64,000 bases of DNA from Acetobacterium fimetarium (GCF_014284475.1 NZ_WJBC01000002.1:124001-188000), one strand, 5' to 3'; shown: positions 45,102 through 54,237, counted from the stretch's first letter. Numbers and translations: made by a program. Notes: a model not told the origin generated them from the letters alone.

Positions 45102-45201
45102 ATGAAATTCTCAGAGATAAGATGTTGCAAGGGCTATCGCTCATAACAGCGTGTCAATATCGCTGAAGAAATATATCATACAGAAGAGGGCAATTGAACT
45201 G

Positions 45202-45915
45202 TTATTTTTTTCGTGCCTGCACCACAAATCTGGCATTTTCAAAGGTATAGATACAGGTGGATAAAGTGAGCACTTCATCAGTTGGCTTGACAACTACGCC
45301 GGTATCATAAAGTGAACAGGCTTTACAACGATTCATGTATGCCAAAAACGCTGCATCGTCATTAAACTCCGGTTGACGATAATCGTAATCTGCATCAGTT
45401 ACGTATGCCGCGAATATTTCCCAATCGCCCGGATCATTAGGTCGATCAAACTTGATGACCGGATGTTCGGTAAAATATGACTGCTGCTGATAGTGCCATA
45501 AACTGCCAAACATCGACTCATCACGCATATAATGACCATAAAGCACATTATTGCGAGTGCGTTCGGTGTTGCAGAGATAATCAAGAAAAATAGTTCCTTC
45601 AATGGATGCTTCATTATTAAAACTATTGTGTAGATAATAATCGTTGTTGTCCGTTTGAACAACCGGGTATTCCAGGGGTGTTCCATCAATCTGAACCCAG
45701 CCAACCGTCTGGGGATTTATGGCAAGCAGTGCGTTAAAATCAATGCGATTTTCTGGAGTGGCTTCACTCGCGTTAGCTGCTTCAATAATTTGATTTTTCT
45801 CCAGATGCTGGGAGATCATAGGGTAGAGAAAATAACCAATGCAACATAATGCAACAACGATAAGCGTTGTACCGACGATAATTTTCATTTTGCGGTTGTT
45901 TTTTTGTGCTATCAT
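45202..45915 (-). CDS. srtB: Class B sortase
   Basis: 237 residues from ATG 45915 (TTGGAGGTAAG upstream); a TTG at 45927 overlaps that ribosome-binding site and is not chosen. One N-terminal membrane helix (IIVGTTLIVVALCCIGYFLYP) precedes the sortase barrel. The catalytic His is in NVLYGHYMRDESMFG, the Cys in LTLSTCIYTF and the Arg in ENARFVV. The insertion before the Cys fits class B. Class B enzymes cut NPxTx-type motifs; the surface protein at 20369-21709 ends with NPKTG. The gene is on the opposite strand within the rplU block. Confidence 0.93.
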   Translation of the reverse strand: MIAQKNNRKMKIIVGTTLIVVALCCIGYFLYPMISQHLEKNQIIEAANASEATPENRIDFNALLAINPQTVGWVQIDGTPLEYPVVQTDNNDYYLHNSFNNEASIEGTIFLDYLCNTERTRNNVLYGHYMRDESMFGSLWHYQQQSYFTEHPVIKFDRPNDPGDWEIFAAYVTDADYDYRQPEFNDDAAFLAYMNRCKACSLYDTGVVVKPTDEVLTLSTCIYTFENARFVVQARKK

Positions 45916-46145
45916 TCTTACCTCCAAAATACCTTTTTATTTATTATAACAACAATCTGCTTCATTTCCAAACAATAAATGAAATAAAAGATTTAGACTT
46001 CTGAAAAATTATTGTAGTTTATTTGGCAACTATATGTCAGAACATGCGTCATTGTCATGCTCACGAATAAGTCTGGAGTTTGCTTAAAAAAATGACGATA
46101 AAAATATCTGTTTAAAGCAAAACAAGTCATAAATATTTATTTTAG

Positions 46146-46174
46146 TTGACTTTATAGGTTTCCCGTGTTATTAT
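46146..46174 (+). promoter_or_regulatory. rplU operon promoter
   Basis: TTGACT (46146-46151), 17 bases, TATTAT (46169-46174). Confidence 0.8.
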
Positions 46175-46180
46175 CTTAAA

Positions 46181-46256
46181 AGTTATGTAGCCGCACACAC
46201 AAGGTTTTAAGTCGAAAGCACCTTTTGTGGCGAGTCTGGTATGAGGAGGTGTAGAA
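46181..46256 (+). promoter_or_regulatory. Ribosomal protein L21 leader
   Basis: The leader from the transcription start to rplU contains CCGCACACACAAGG, a hairpin and CCTTTTGTGGCGAGTCTGG ending in the AGGAGGTG ribosome-binding site. This arrangement resembles the L21 leader found before rplU in Firmicutes, where L21 is thought to control its own synthesis. Confidence 0.75.
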
Positions 46257-46259
46257 ACT

Positions 46260-46577
46260 ATGTACGCAATCATTAAAACAGGTGGTAAACAATACCGCGT
46301 TCAAGAAAATGATGTGATCGAAATTGAAAAAATCAATTTCAAAGAAGAAGATGTAAAAGAAGTATCCTTTACTGAAGTGTTAGCTGTAAACAAAGATGGC
46401 GAAATGACCGTTGGAACTCCAGTGGTTGAAAATGCTGTTGTTAAAGCTGAAATTCTCGAGGTTGCCAAAGGACCTAAAGTTATTATTTACAAGTATAAAT
46501 CTAAAAAAGATTATCGTAAAAAACAAGGCCATCGTCAACCGTTCATGAGAGTTAAAATTACAAGCATTCAAGCTTAA
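46260..46577 (+). CDS. rplU: 50S ribosomal protein L21
   Basis: 105 residues: MYAIIKTGGKQYRVQENDVIEIEK at the start and KGPKVIIYKYKSKKDYRKKQGHRQPF near the end, both diagnostic of bL21. It binds 23S rRNA in the large subunit. It heads the conserved rplU-prp-rpmA cluster and lies behind a promoter and L21 leader. Confidence 0.98.
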   Translation: MYAIIKTGGKQYRVQENDVIEIEKINFKEEDVKEVSFTEVLAVNKDGEMTVGTPVVENAVVKAEILEVAKGPKVIIYKYKSKKDYRKKQGHRQPFMRVKITSIQA

Positions 46578-46582
46578 ATTTT

Positions 46583-46915
46583 ATGATTTCAGTAAAGATC
46601 AGCAAAAAAAATAATGAAACACATGAGATAATCGTATCTGGCCATGCAGGTTTTGCTGATCAAGGTGAAGATATTGTTTGTGCTGCTGTTTCGGTGTTGA
46701 CCATCAGCATCCTTAATGGCCTCACAGAGATTGTTGGTCGGAAAGATCTGAATGAAATGGTGGAAGAAGGATACGTTCGTTTTACCATTCCTGAGATTTC
46801 AGATGAAAAAATGAAAATGAAGACGGATACTTTAATCTCAACTTTACTCTTGGGAATCCGAGGGATAACGGAAGCTTATGGAGATTATATCCAGTTTGAA
46901 GAAGAATATAAATAG
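46583..46915 (+). CDS. prp: Ribosomal-processing cysteine protease Prp
   Basis: 110 residues with GHAGFADQGEDIVCAAVSVL, which holds the catalytic His and Cys of Prp (YsxB). The enzyme removes the N-terminal extension of L27. It sits between rplU and rpmA as in most Firmicutes, and L27 here carries the matching cleavage sequence. Confidence 0.95.
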   Translation: MISVKISKKNNETHEIIVSGHAGFADQGEDIVCAAVSVLTISILNGLTEIVGRKDLNEMVEEGYVRFTIPEISDEKMKMKTDTLISTLLLGIRGITEAYGDYIQFEEEYK

Positions 46916-46927
46916 GAGGTGAACATA

Positions 46928-47215
46928 ATGATTAAAATGAACCTTCAACTATTTGCCCATAAAAAAGGGGTTGGTAGTTCAAGAAATGGTCGTGATAGTG
47001 AGTCAAAACGTCTTGGTGTAAAAAGAGGAGACGGTCAATTTGTACTTGCAGGTAATATTCTAGTTCGTCAAAGAGGAACAAAAATTCATCCAGGTACTAA
47101 TGTTGGAAAAGGCGGAGATGATACATTATTCGCATTGGAAGACGGTATCGTGCGTTTCGAAAGAAAAGGCAGAGACAAAAAACAAGTAAGTATTTATCCA
47201 CGGGAAGCAATCTAG
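46928..47215 (+). CDS. rpmA: 50S ribosomal protein L27 (with Prp-cleaved leader)
   Basis: 95 residues from ATG 46928 (AGGAGGTGAA upstream). The first residues [10 protein letters not shown] precede [22 protein letters not shown], the conserved L27 start. The NLQLFA/HKK junction is the type of site cut by Prp in Firmicutes, exposing the L27 N-terminus that reaches the peptidyl-transferase centre. A terminator follows. Confidence 0.97.
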   Translation: MIKMNLQLFAHKKGVGSSRNGRDSESKRLGVKRGDGQFVLAGNILVRQRGTKIHPGTNVGKGGDDTLFALEDGIVRFERKGRDKKQVSIYPREAI

Positions 47216-47241
47216 TTTTCCAGTGACAAAATAATACAGCT

Positions 47242-47290
47242 ATAAAACCTCTTATGCTCGTTTTTGACAGATAAGAGGTTTTATTTTTTG
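47242..47290 (+). terminator. Intrinsic terminator after rpmA
   Basis: A perfect 14-bp stem (47242-47255 with 47271-47284) is followed by TTTTTT. Confidence 0.92.
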
Positions 47291-47326
47291 TTGTACGGAT
47301 TGATATTATAAAATAGCGAGGTAACA

Positions 47327-48610
47327 ATGTTTGTAGATAAAGCGGAAATTATACTTAAGGCTGGCAATGGGGGACATGGAGGCATGAGCTTCCGACGAGA
47401 AAAATATGTTCCCAATGGTGGCCCGGATGGTGGAAATGGAGGCCATGGAGGTAGTATTATCTTTATGGCGGACAATGGCCATCGGACTTTAATAGAATTT
47501 AAATATAAAAGAAAACACAAAGCAGAGAATGGGGAAAATGGATCGGGCTGCCGCTCGGCTGGTAAAACAGGCGAAGATTTGATTATCAAAGTGCCGGTTG
47601 GAACCATTATTAAGGATAAAGAGACCGGTCGCGTCATCTGTGATTTATCAGAAGATGGACAAAAATACCGGGTGGCAGATGGCGGTCGTGGCGGTCGTGG
47701 AAATATGAACTTTGCAACTGCGACAAGGCAGGCACCGCGATTTGCACAAGGTGGTGTTAAAGGTCAGGAGCGGACGGTTATTCTTGAGCTGAAGTTACTG
47801 GCGGATGTGGGACTGATCGGATTTCCAAATGTTGGAAAATCAACACTGCTATCGGTAGTTACAAAAGCAAAACCAAAGATTGCCAATTATCATTTCACAA
47901 CGATCGTCCCCAATTTAGGGGTAGTCGAATGGCGGAATTTTGATCCATTTGTTATCGCCGATATCCCCGGTTTGATTGAAGGCGCCCATGAAGGAACTGG
48001 ACTTGGCGACCAATTTCTCAGACACGTGGAGCGAACGAAACTTCTCATTCATCTTCTGGATGCATCTGGAAGTGAAGGCCGTGATCCGTTGAATGATTTT
48101 AAAAAGATCAACTACGAGTTGGAAAAATACAATGAAAAGTTAGCGAAGCGCGTGCAAATTGTCGCTTTGAACAAAGTTGATTTAATCTCGGATCAGGAAG
48201 AACTGAATACTTTAAAAGGTGAACTTGAAACTTTGGGGTATGAGGTGTTTGTCATTTCTGCTGTTACCGGCGCGGGAATAAATGAACTTTTAAGCCGCAC
48301 CATTCAGCTTCTTGATGAAATTGGAGAAGTTGAACCGATTTTCGATCTGGAACCAGTTGAAGAAACTGTTTACACACCGGAATTCAAGGAAAAACAATTT
48401 ACCATTGAAAAAATTGATAATGTATTTATTGTTGAAGGGGCATTCCTGGAACGTCTCATCAATTCAGTGAATTTTGAAGATTTGGATTCCATCGGCTTCT
48501 TCCAACGCGTACTGAAGGACAAGGGCGTCTTTGAAGAACTTGAAAAGATGGGCATCAAGGATGAAGATGTCGTTCGATTGGATGAGATTGAATTTGAGTA
48601 TTTTAAATAG
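47327..48610 (+). CDS. obgE: GTPase Obg/CgtA
   Basis: 427 residues. The glycine-rich Obg fold (residues 1-158, e.g. GGHGGMSFRREKYVPNGGPDGGNGG) precedes a GTPase domain with G1 GFPNVGKSTLL, G3 DIPGLIEGA and G4 NKVD. The C-terminal OCT domain of Gram-positive Obg is also present (VFIVEGAFLERLINSVNF). It is involved in 50S assembly and stress control. Confidence 0.98.
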   Translation: MFVDKAEIILKAGNGGHGGMSFRREKYVPNGGPDGGNGGHGGSIIFMADNGHRTLIEFKYKRKHKAENGENGSGCRSAGKTGEDLIIKVPVGTIIKDKETGRVICDLSEDGQKYRVADGGRGGRGNMNFATATRQAPRFAQGGVKGQERTVILELKLLADVGLIGFPNVGKSTLLSVVTKAKPKIANYHFTTIVPNLGVVEWRNFDPFVIADIPGLIEGAHEGTGLGDQFLRHVERTKLLIHLLDASGSEGRDPLNDFKKINYELEKYNEKLAKRVQIVALNKVDLISDQEELNTLKGELETLGYEVFVISAVTGAGINELLSRTIQLLDEIGEVEPIFDLEPVEETVYTPEFKEKQFTIEKIDNVFIVEGAFLERLINSVNFEDLDSIGFFQRVLKDKGVFEELEKMGIKDEDVVRLDEIEFEYFK

Positions 48611-48661
48611 ATTTCACTCCTTATTATATGTTATAATAACATCGCAGAAAGTAGAGAAAAA

Positions 48662-49021
48662 ATGTTAACAAGTAAACAAAGAAGTTATTTGAAAAAACTT
48701 GCCATCGATATTCCAGATATTATTTTTATTGGCAAGGAGGGGATAACCCCCCAAGTAATCGTTCAGACCCGGGATGCTATTATCGCCCGTGAATTGGTTA
48801 AGGGAAAAGTACAAAACAATTCACTGGAAGACGTTGATGATGTCGCCCGTGAATTGGCGAAGGCTACAAAATCGGATATTGTCTGTACCATCGGCAATAA
48901 ATTTATTTTGTACAAAAAAAATCTGTTGAAAACAAAAATTGAAGTTCCTACTAAAAATCAAAAGAAAATCAAACGAATCAAGAGAACATCAACGAGTAAT
49001 TTAAGAAAAATAGATAATTAA
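48662..49021 (+). CDS. yhbY: YhbY/CRM-domain RNA-binding protein
   Basis: 119 residues. The CRM domain has KQRSYLKKLAIDIPDIIFIGKEGITPQVI with the GxxG loop (here GKEG) and a final VCTIGNKFILYK. The C-terminus is a Lys-rich tail. Family members associate with pre-50S particles. Lies between obgE and nadD as in many Firmicutes. Confidence 0.95.
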   Translation: MLTSKQRSYLKKLAIDIPDIIFIGKEGITPQVIVQTRDAIIARELVKGKVQNNSLEDVDDVARELAKATKSDIVCTIGNKFILYKKNLLKTKIEVPTKNQKKIKRIKRTSTSNLRKIDN

Positions 49022-49036
49022 AAGCAAAGGTTTGAG

Positions 49037-49651
49037 ATGAAGAAAAAAATCGGTCTTCTGGGAGGAACATTTAATCCCATACATACTGGACATCTGCTGT
49101 TGGCAGAATCGGCCAGGGATCAATTTAAACTGGATAAGGTTTTGTTTATTCCGACAGGAAATAATCCGTTCAAACAGTCTCAGGAAGAAATTTCCAAGGA
49201 ACATCGTCTGAAAATGGTTGAGCTTGCCATTGCCGGAAATCCCTATTTTGAGATCATGACCTATGAAATTGATCAAACTGGTCTTACCTATACGATTGAC
49301 ACGGTAAATAAAATTAAGGTGCTTTATCCTGACAGCGACTTGTACTTTATTGCCGGTGCTGATTTGATGTTTGAAATCAATCTCTGGAAGGGCGCGGATG
49401 AGCTCCTGAAGGCAGTGAATTTTATTACTACCTTTCGACCGGGTTACAGTCATAAAAAGCTCGATATCCGCATCAGAGAACTAAAGAAAATTTATGGTGC
49501 GTCAATTAGTAAATTACGCACGACAGAGATGGACATTGCATCATCTGATATTCGTTTGCGAATCAGAAACGGCAACTCCATTCGATATTTGTTGCCTGAA
49601 GCTGTGGAAAATTATATCTATATGCATCAGTTGTATTTATCAAAAACATGA
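49037..49651 (+). CDS. nadD: Nicotinate-nucleotide adenylyltransferase
   Basis: 204 residues: GLLGGTFNPIHTGHLLLAESA carries the GxFxPxHxGH nucleotidyltransferase motif, and the C-terminal segment includes the ISSTxxR-like MDIASSDIRLRIRNG (here with Ala for the first Ser). It adenylates nicotinate mononucleotide in NAD synthesis. Usual length for the family. Confidence 0.97.
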   Translation: MKKKIGLLGGTFNPIHTGHLLLAESARDQFKLDKVLFIPTGNNPFKQSQEEISKEHRLKMVELAIAGNPYFEIMTYEIDQTGLTYTIDTVNKIKVLYPDSDLYFIAGADLMFEINLWKGADELLKAVNFITTFRPGYSHKKLDIRIRELKKIYGASISKLRTTEMDIASSDIRLRIRNGNSIRYLLPEAVENYIYMHQLYLSKT

Positions 49652-49665
49652 GCAGAGAGTAAAAA

Positions 49666-50256
49666 ATGAATTGGAATGAAATTGAATCAGATTTAAAAAG
49701 AAAATTGACAAAAAAGCGATATCAGCATACATTAAATGTAGTAGAAGCAGCCAGAGAACTGGCGTTGAAATATGGGTGTAATGTTGAGAATGCTGCTATT
49801 GCAGCAATGCTCCATGATTGTGCCAAGTGTTTTTCAAATGATGAATTGCTGGATTATGCAAAGAAACACAATATTGAAATAGATGCTGTGAGTTTAGAGG
49901 ATCCCCAATTGCTGCATGGCCCAGTTGGAGCAATGGTAGCAGGAGAATTATACAGCGTGGAAGATCCGGAGATTCGGGATGCTATTTGTTATCATACAAC
50001 CGGTCGAAAGGCAATGACAAAACTCGATAAGATTATTTATCTGGCTGATTTTATTGAGAAGGGCAGAACCTATCCTGGCGTGGAAAAGGCGCGAAGAAAA
50101 GCCTTGACTGATCTCGATGCGGCGACGATACAGGCGCTTACAAACAGCATCTGTCATGTGGCGCAGATGGGTGCACTTATTCATAAAAGATCGATCTGCG
50201 CCAGAAATGATCTGATTATAAAAAAATTAAAAAAAATTAAAAATGAAAGCGAGTGA
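49666..50256 (+). CDS. yqeK: HD-domain hydrolase YqeK
   Basis: 196 residues. RYQHTLNVVEAARELA, then MLHDCAKCF (HD motif) and LLHGPVGAMVA and ICYHTTGRKAMTKLDKIIYLADFIE are the YqeK signature. Members with this pattern have been shown to hydrolyse Ap4A. It overlaps rsfS by 4 bases. Confidence 0.95.
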   Translation: MNWNEIESDLKRKLTKKRYQHTLNVVEAARELALKYGCNVENAAIAAMLHDCAKCFSNDELLDYAKKHNIEIDAVSLEDPQLLHGPVGAMVAGELYSVEDPEIRDAICYHTTGRKAMTKLDKIIYLADFIEKGRTYPGVEKARRKALTDLDAATIQALTNSICHVAQMGALIHKRSICARNDLIIKKLKKIKNESE

Positions 50257-50597
50257 TTATTATTATTCCGGAAGAATTTGTTGAAAAAATTAAAGGCTGG
50301 ATTGAAGATAAAAATGGGTTCGATATTGAAATTATCAATATTACTGAAATGTCTACAATTGCAAATTATTTTGTGATTGCCAGCGGAAGCTCAGAGCGAC
50401 AGGTGAAAGCCATTGCTGACAATATCGAATATGAAACAAAAAATCTTGAAATCTTTCCCAAAGGCATTGAAGGACAACGGGAGGGTCGTTGGATTCTGTT
50501 GGATTACTACGATGTCATTGTTCATATTTTCCATGCTGATGAACGTGGATTTTATAATTTGGAAAAACTCTGGAAAGACAGTCCCGTTACACGATAA
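50253..50597 (+). CDS. rsfS: Ribosomal silencing factor RsfS
   Basis: 114 residues beginning at GTG 50253, overlapping the yqeK stop. KGFDIEIINI-type start, then IANYFVIASGSSERQVKAIADNI and EGQREGRWILLDYYDVIVHIFHADERGFYNLEKLW, which is the RsfS (DUF143) signature. It binds L14 and blocks subunit joining in slow growth. Last gene of the obg block. Confidence 0.97.
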   Translation: MIIIIPEEFVEKIKGWIEDKNGFDIEIINITEMSTIANYFVIASGSSERQVKAIADNIEYETKNLEIFPKGIEGQREGRWILLDYYDVIVHIFHADERGFYNLEKLWKDSPVTR

Positions 50598-50632
50598 ATG
50601 TAGTAGTTGAAAATTGAAAGGGGTAGAGCGCA

Positions 50633-51316
50633 ATTTTTATTACTGTCAAAAACCTGCATAAGGACTTTAAAATCGGTAAAAATAGCATAAGCATACTCAA
50701 AGGAATTAACCTAAGCATTGAACAAGGCGAAATGGTGGCACTTCTTGGTCCTTCCGGATCAGGAAAATCCACCTTTTTGAACGTTCTAGGGGGACTTGTG
50801 CCACCAACATCAGGTGAAGTCATAATTAAAGACTATCGGATTAGTGATATGACTGAAAATGAACTTTGCCTTTTTAGAAGAGAACACCTTGGTTTTATTT
50901 TTCAATCTTATAATTTGATTTCCACCATGAATGCCATCGAGAATGTTGCTTTAGCCCTGACTTTTGCAGGTGTGAAAAAAGAAATTCGCCTAAAGCGAGC
51001 AAAAGAAGCACTTGAGATCGTCGGTCTTGTCGATCGCATGGAACATAAACCCAGTGAATTATCAGGAGGACAGCAGCAAAGAGTGAGTATTGCGCGGGCT
51101 TTGGTCAATCATCCGGAAATAATACTTGCTGATGAGCCCACTGGAAATTTGGATTCGAAAACGAGTTCTGATATCATGGAAATGATTACTAAGCTCAACC
51201 GTGAAGAAAAGCAGACATTTGTAATTGTCACCCATGATCCGGAAGCTGCAAAATATTGTACTAAGGTCATTCACATGCGAGATGGCCTTATTGAACGTTG
51301 GGAAGATCAACGATAA
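50633..51316 (+). CDS. MacB-type ABC transporter ATPase, probable ATT start
   Basis: 227 residues: Walker A GPSGSGKST, signature LSGGQQQRVSIARAL, Walker B IILADEPTGNLD, switch His in VTHDPEA. The frame is open back to a stop at 50624-50626 and encodes the standard opening FITVKNLHKDFKIGKNSISILKGINL, but has no ATG, GTG or TTG before 50732, which lies just before Walker A. ATT at 50633, about 10 bases after AAAGGGG, is the best start, as also used by infC in this window. It pairs with the MacB-like permease at 52202. Confidence 0.9.
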   Translation: MFITVKNLHKDFKIGKNSISILKGINLSIEQGEMVALLGPSGSGKSTFLNVLGGLVPPTSGEVIIKDYRISDMTENELCLFRREHLGFIFQSYNLISTMNAIENVALALTFAGVKKEIRLKRAKEALEIVGLVDRMEHKPSELSGGQQQRVSIARALVNHPEIILADEPTGNLDSKTSSDIMEMITKLNREEKQTFVIVTHDPEAAKYCTKVIHMRDGLIERWEDQR

Positions 51317-51337
51317 TAATCGAAATGGAGTATTTTA

Positions 51338-52189
51338 ATGAAAGAAAAAACGATTCTGCCTATCCTCATTCTGTCATTGTTCATATTATTTTGTTTCACA
51401 CCATGCGTTTTTGCTGCTCCGGAACAACCGCTGCTCCAAATCAGTTCGGTGACTTATTCCCCGGAAACTGTTTCACCAGGTAAAGAATTCAAACTGACTG
51501 TCACGCTTGCCAACCACGGTGATTATGACGCTAAAAATGTTACCTTGGACGTGCTTTCAATTGCCGGCAGCCAGGACCTGGGTGTTTTTTCGATGGTTGG
51601 CAGCGGAAGTCATTTCTATGTCGAAAAGATTCCTTCGGGAGAAAGCTCGGCCATTGAAATTCCGATGGTTTCTTCTCCCAATGCGGAAGCAAAGAATTAC
51701 AATTTAAACCTTCAAATCAATTGTGAAGACAGCGACGGCGATGACTATAGTTTTGCTGAAACGGTTGGTATTTTTGTAAATGAAAGTGATTCGATGTCCA
51801 TTATCGTGCCGGATCGATATACCCTTACGGCCAATGATCAGGGTGTCACAAAACTTGATTTTGAAATTGCGAATTACGGTTCGAATCCTGTCAAAGGGGT
51901 GCAGTTGAATGTTTCCGGTGATGGCCTGAATTTCACCAGCAGCTCCCAGTATTACGGCACATTTGAAAAAGATGATAATGATGATTTTTCTACGGAAGTT
52001 ACTGCAAATGGTCAAGGTGAGTATCCTGCAAAAATCACCCTTAAATATGTGGATAGCTTCAATAATGAACGCACGCTTGAAAAGAACGTCACAATTATTT
52101 CACAGGAAGCCACAGCTCAAAAAAACGATAACGCGGATGAAAATATATTCCAGAAATTTCTACGCGTTGTATTCGGAATTGGAGCATAG
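51338..52189 (+). CDS. Secreted CARDB/COG1361-like protein of the MacB system
   Basis: 283 residues with a signal peptide (ILPILILSLFILFCFTPCVFA). Two immunoglobulin-like beta domains follow: YSPETVSPGKEFKLTVTLANHGDYDAKNV, and TKLDFEIANYGSNPVKGVQLNVSG. The pattern is that of CARDB/COG1361 adhesion-type domains. A short C-terminal segment with a weakly hydrophobic helix (FQKFLRVVFGIGA) may attach to the membrane. Between ATPase and permease genes it probably serves as the extracytoplasmic partner in place of a MacA-type adaptor. Confidence 0.82.
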   Translation: MKEKTILPILILSLFILFCFTPCVFAAPEQPLLQISSVTYSPETVSPGKEFKLTVTLANHGDYDAKNVTLDVLSIAGSQDLGVFSMVGSGSHFYVEKIPSGESSAIEIPMVSSPNAEAKNYNLNLQINCEDSDGDDYSFAETVGIFVNESDSMSIIVPDRYTLTANDQGVTKLDFEIANYGSNPVKGVQLNVSGDGLNFTSSSQYYGTFEKDDNDDFSTEVTANGQGEYPAKITLKYVDSFNNERTLEKNVTIISQEATAQKNDNADENIFQKFLRVVFGIGA

Positions 52190-52201
52190 CGAGGTGATAT
52201 T

Positions 52202-53494
52202 GTGAATAAGCAAGAACTCCTGCGGTTATCCTGGGAGAATCTCTGGCGCATGAAATTCAGAACCATTCTTACGATTATCGGCGTTGTGATTGGAACCGCT
52301 TCCATTATCGTGATGGTTTCCATTGGAAACGGCGCTCAAAAAAGTATCACCGATGAATTATCCGGCGCGGGATCAGTGACCACCATCCAGGTTTATAAGG
52401 ATATTGGATCGACTGGAATGACCATGATGGCTGGTGGAAAAAAGGAAGACGAGAAAATCCTCAATGACGACGCGCTGAAAGATCTGAAAAGAATCGATGG
52501 GGTTGTGGCAGTCACACCGGTTGTCAATCTCAGTGGCGCGACCGTTGATTACGATCGGGAGCAGTACGGGGTTTCACTTATGGGCGTTGACTACAACGTG
52601 ATGGAAGACATGCGTTATAATACAACCAGCGGGAAAAAGCCGGGGGCAAATGATCATAATTCCGTCATTTTAGGAAAAGAAGTATTGTCCAGCTACACAT
52701 TAAGCTCGACCGGCGCCCAGGCTCAGGAAAACACAGTTGCTCCGGAAGATCTGATTGGTCAAAATATCAGCCTGGTGATATCGAAAACGAATGCGAACGG
52801 TGATGAAGAAACCCGAACTGAGAAAGTTAAAGTTACCGGTGTTCTGGAATCGACCGGCGGCTCGGAAGACTATTCCATCATTGCCGATTATAAACTGGTT
52901 ACTGACCTCAATCAATGGCAAACCGGGACAAAAGTCAATGTGAAAAAGCAGGGCTATTCCGAAGCTTTGGTGACCGTTGAGGATTCGTCCGTTGTCAATA
53001 CTGTTACCGCGCAAATTGAGGATTTCGGTTTCACTGTGTTTTCCATGCAGCAGATTTTGGAATCAATGGGAAGTGTTTTCCAGATGCTCCAAATACTTTT
53101 AGGCGGTATCGGAGGGGTAGCGCTCCTGGTCGCCTGTATCGGTATTGTCAACACCATGACGATGTCAATTTATGAACGGACAAAGGAAATTGGCATTATG
53201 AAAGTTATTGGCGCATCGATCTCTGATATCCGCAATATGTTCATTGCGGAATCCACCATGATCGGTCTGATCGGGGGGATTGTCGGTATCATTATCAGCT
53301 TTATTCTTTCAATCCTGATTAACCTGATAGCCGGTTTGTTCATCACGACGGGTAATGTGACAATTTCATACATTACGCCCGGTTTAGTTGTTTTCGCGCT
53401 GCTTTTCTCAGCCATTGTCGGTCTTTTATCTGGTGTTCGTCCAGCTATTAAAGCGGCTAATTTAAGCTCGCTGGATGCTATCAGAAGTGAATAA
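52202..53494 (+). CDS. MacB-like ABC transporter permease
   Basis: 430 residues. A first membrane helix follows LSWENLWRMKFRTILTIIGVVIGTASIIVM, the MacB_PCD start. A 240-residue extracytoplasmic domain then leads to three C-terminal helices with the FtsX/MacB motif MTMSIYERTKEIGIMKVIGAS. It belongs with the ATPase at 50633, and the topology is that of mechanotransmission exporters rather than classic pores. Start GTG 52202 has GCGAGGTGAT upstream. Confidence 0.95.
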   Translation: MNKQELLRLSWENLWRMKFRTILTIIGVVIGTASIIVMVSIGNGAQKSITDELSGAGSVTTIQVYKDIGSTGMTMMAGGKKEDEKILNDDALKDLKRIDGVVAVTPVVNLSGATVDYDREQYGVSLMGVDYNVMEDMRYNTTSGKKPGANDHNSVILGKEVLSSYTLSSTGAQAQENTVAPEDLIGQNISLVISKTNANGDEETRTEKVKVTGVLESTGGSEDYSIIADYKLVTDLNQWQTGTKVNVKKQGYSEALVTVEDSSVVNTVTAQIEDFGFTVFSMQQILESMGSVFQMLQILLGGIGGVALLVACIGIVNTMTMSIYERTKEIGIMKVIGASISDIRNMFIAESTMIGLIGGIVGIIISFILSILINLIAGLFITTGNVTISYITPGLVVFALLFSAIVGLLSGVRPAIKAANLSSLDAIRSE

Positions 53495-53510
53495 TAGAAA
53501 TGGAGTCAAC

Positions 53511-54140
53511 ATGAATTATTTAAATCTATTAATCCATCCGGTTCAATTTTTCAAACAATTAATGAGTAGAGAGAAAATATCACTGCTCGTTCCCATTATC
53601 ATTCTGATCGTTATCGGTATTTTTTCAGGACTGATTGCCGGCAATGCGGTATCGACGATGGATATGGGGATTGCGGAAGACCAAATGTCAATGGTCAAAT
53701 GGATTACCATCGGCACGGGTGTTTTTTCTGGGATCATCGGACTTGGCATTGCCGTTGTCGTCAAAGCGGGTATTTTCAATTTTGTGCTGAACAAAATGGG
53801 TGGCGCTGGAAACTTCAAAACAGCAGTCTATGTGGTTGGATTGTCCTATTTTCCGAAAATCATCCAGAGTATTTTAAGCCTGATCTTTCAGAAACCGATC
53901 GATTTAACCAAGGCGTATGAATTCGACTGGGTCGCTTTTCTGGGGGGCATTTTCAGCATCTTCAATATTTGGCAAATCATCATCGTCATCATTGGCCTAA
54001 GTGTAGTTTATGGCCTGTCATACAAGAAAACCGCAATCCCGGTGATTGGACTGGAATTGCTGGCAGCAGGACTGAGTCTGGGAACATCTTTGCTGACAGC
54101 AAGCTCAATGGCGGGCATTTCGACAACCGGCATTAAATAA
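53511..54140 (+). CDS. YIP1-family membrane protein
   Basis: 209 residues from ATG 53511 (TGGAGTCAAC upstream). It begins LNLLIHPVQFFKQLMSREKISLLVPIIILIVIG and has five or so hydrophobic helices, the pattern of bacterial Yip1-domain proteins. The role of such proteins is not established. It follows the MacB permease by 16 bases, so it may be an accessory membrane subunit of that exporter. Confidence 0.82.
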   Translation: MNYLNLLIHPVQFFKQLMSREKISLLVPIIILIVIGIFSGLIAGNAVSTMDMGIAEDQMSMVKWITIGTGVFSGIIGLGIAVVVKAGIFNFVLNKMGGAGNFKTAVYVVGLSYFPKIIQSILSLIFQKPIDLTKAYEFDWVAFLGGIFSIFNIWQIIIVIIGLSVVYGLSYKKTAIPVIGLELLAAGLSLGTSLLTASSMAGISTTGIK

Positions 54141-54237
54141 AATTCAAGAAAAAGTGAGATTCAAAACGCAACATAACTGGCGGCGAAACGCTTGATGCTT
54201 CGCAATCGCCTGATCAAAAATATTTAGGAGATTATTT

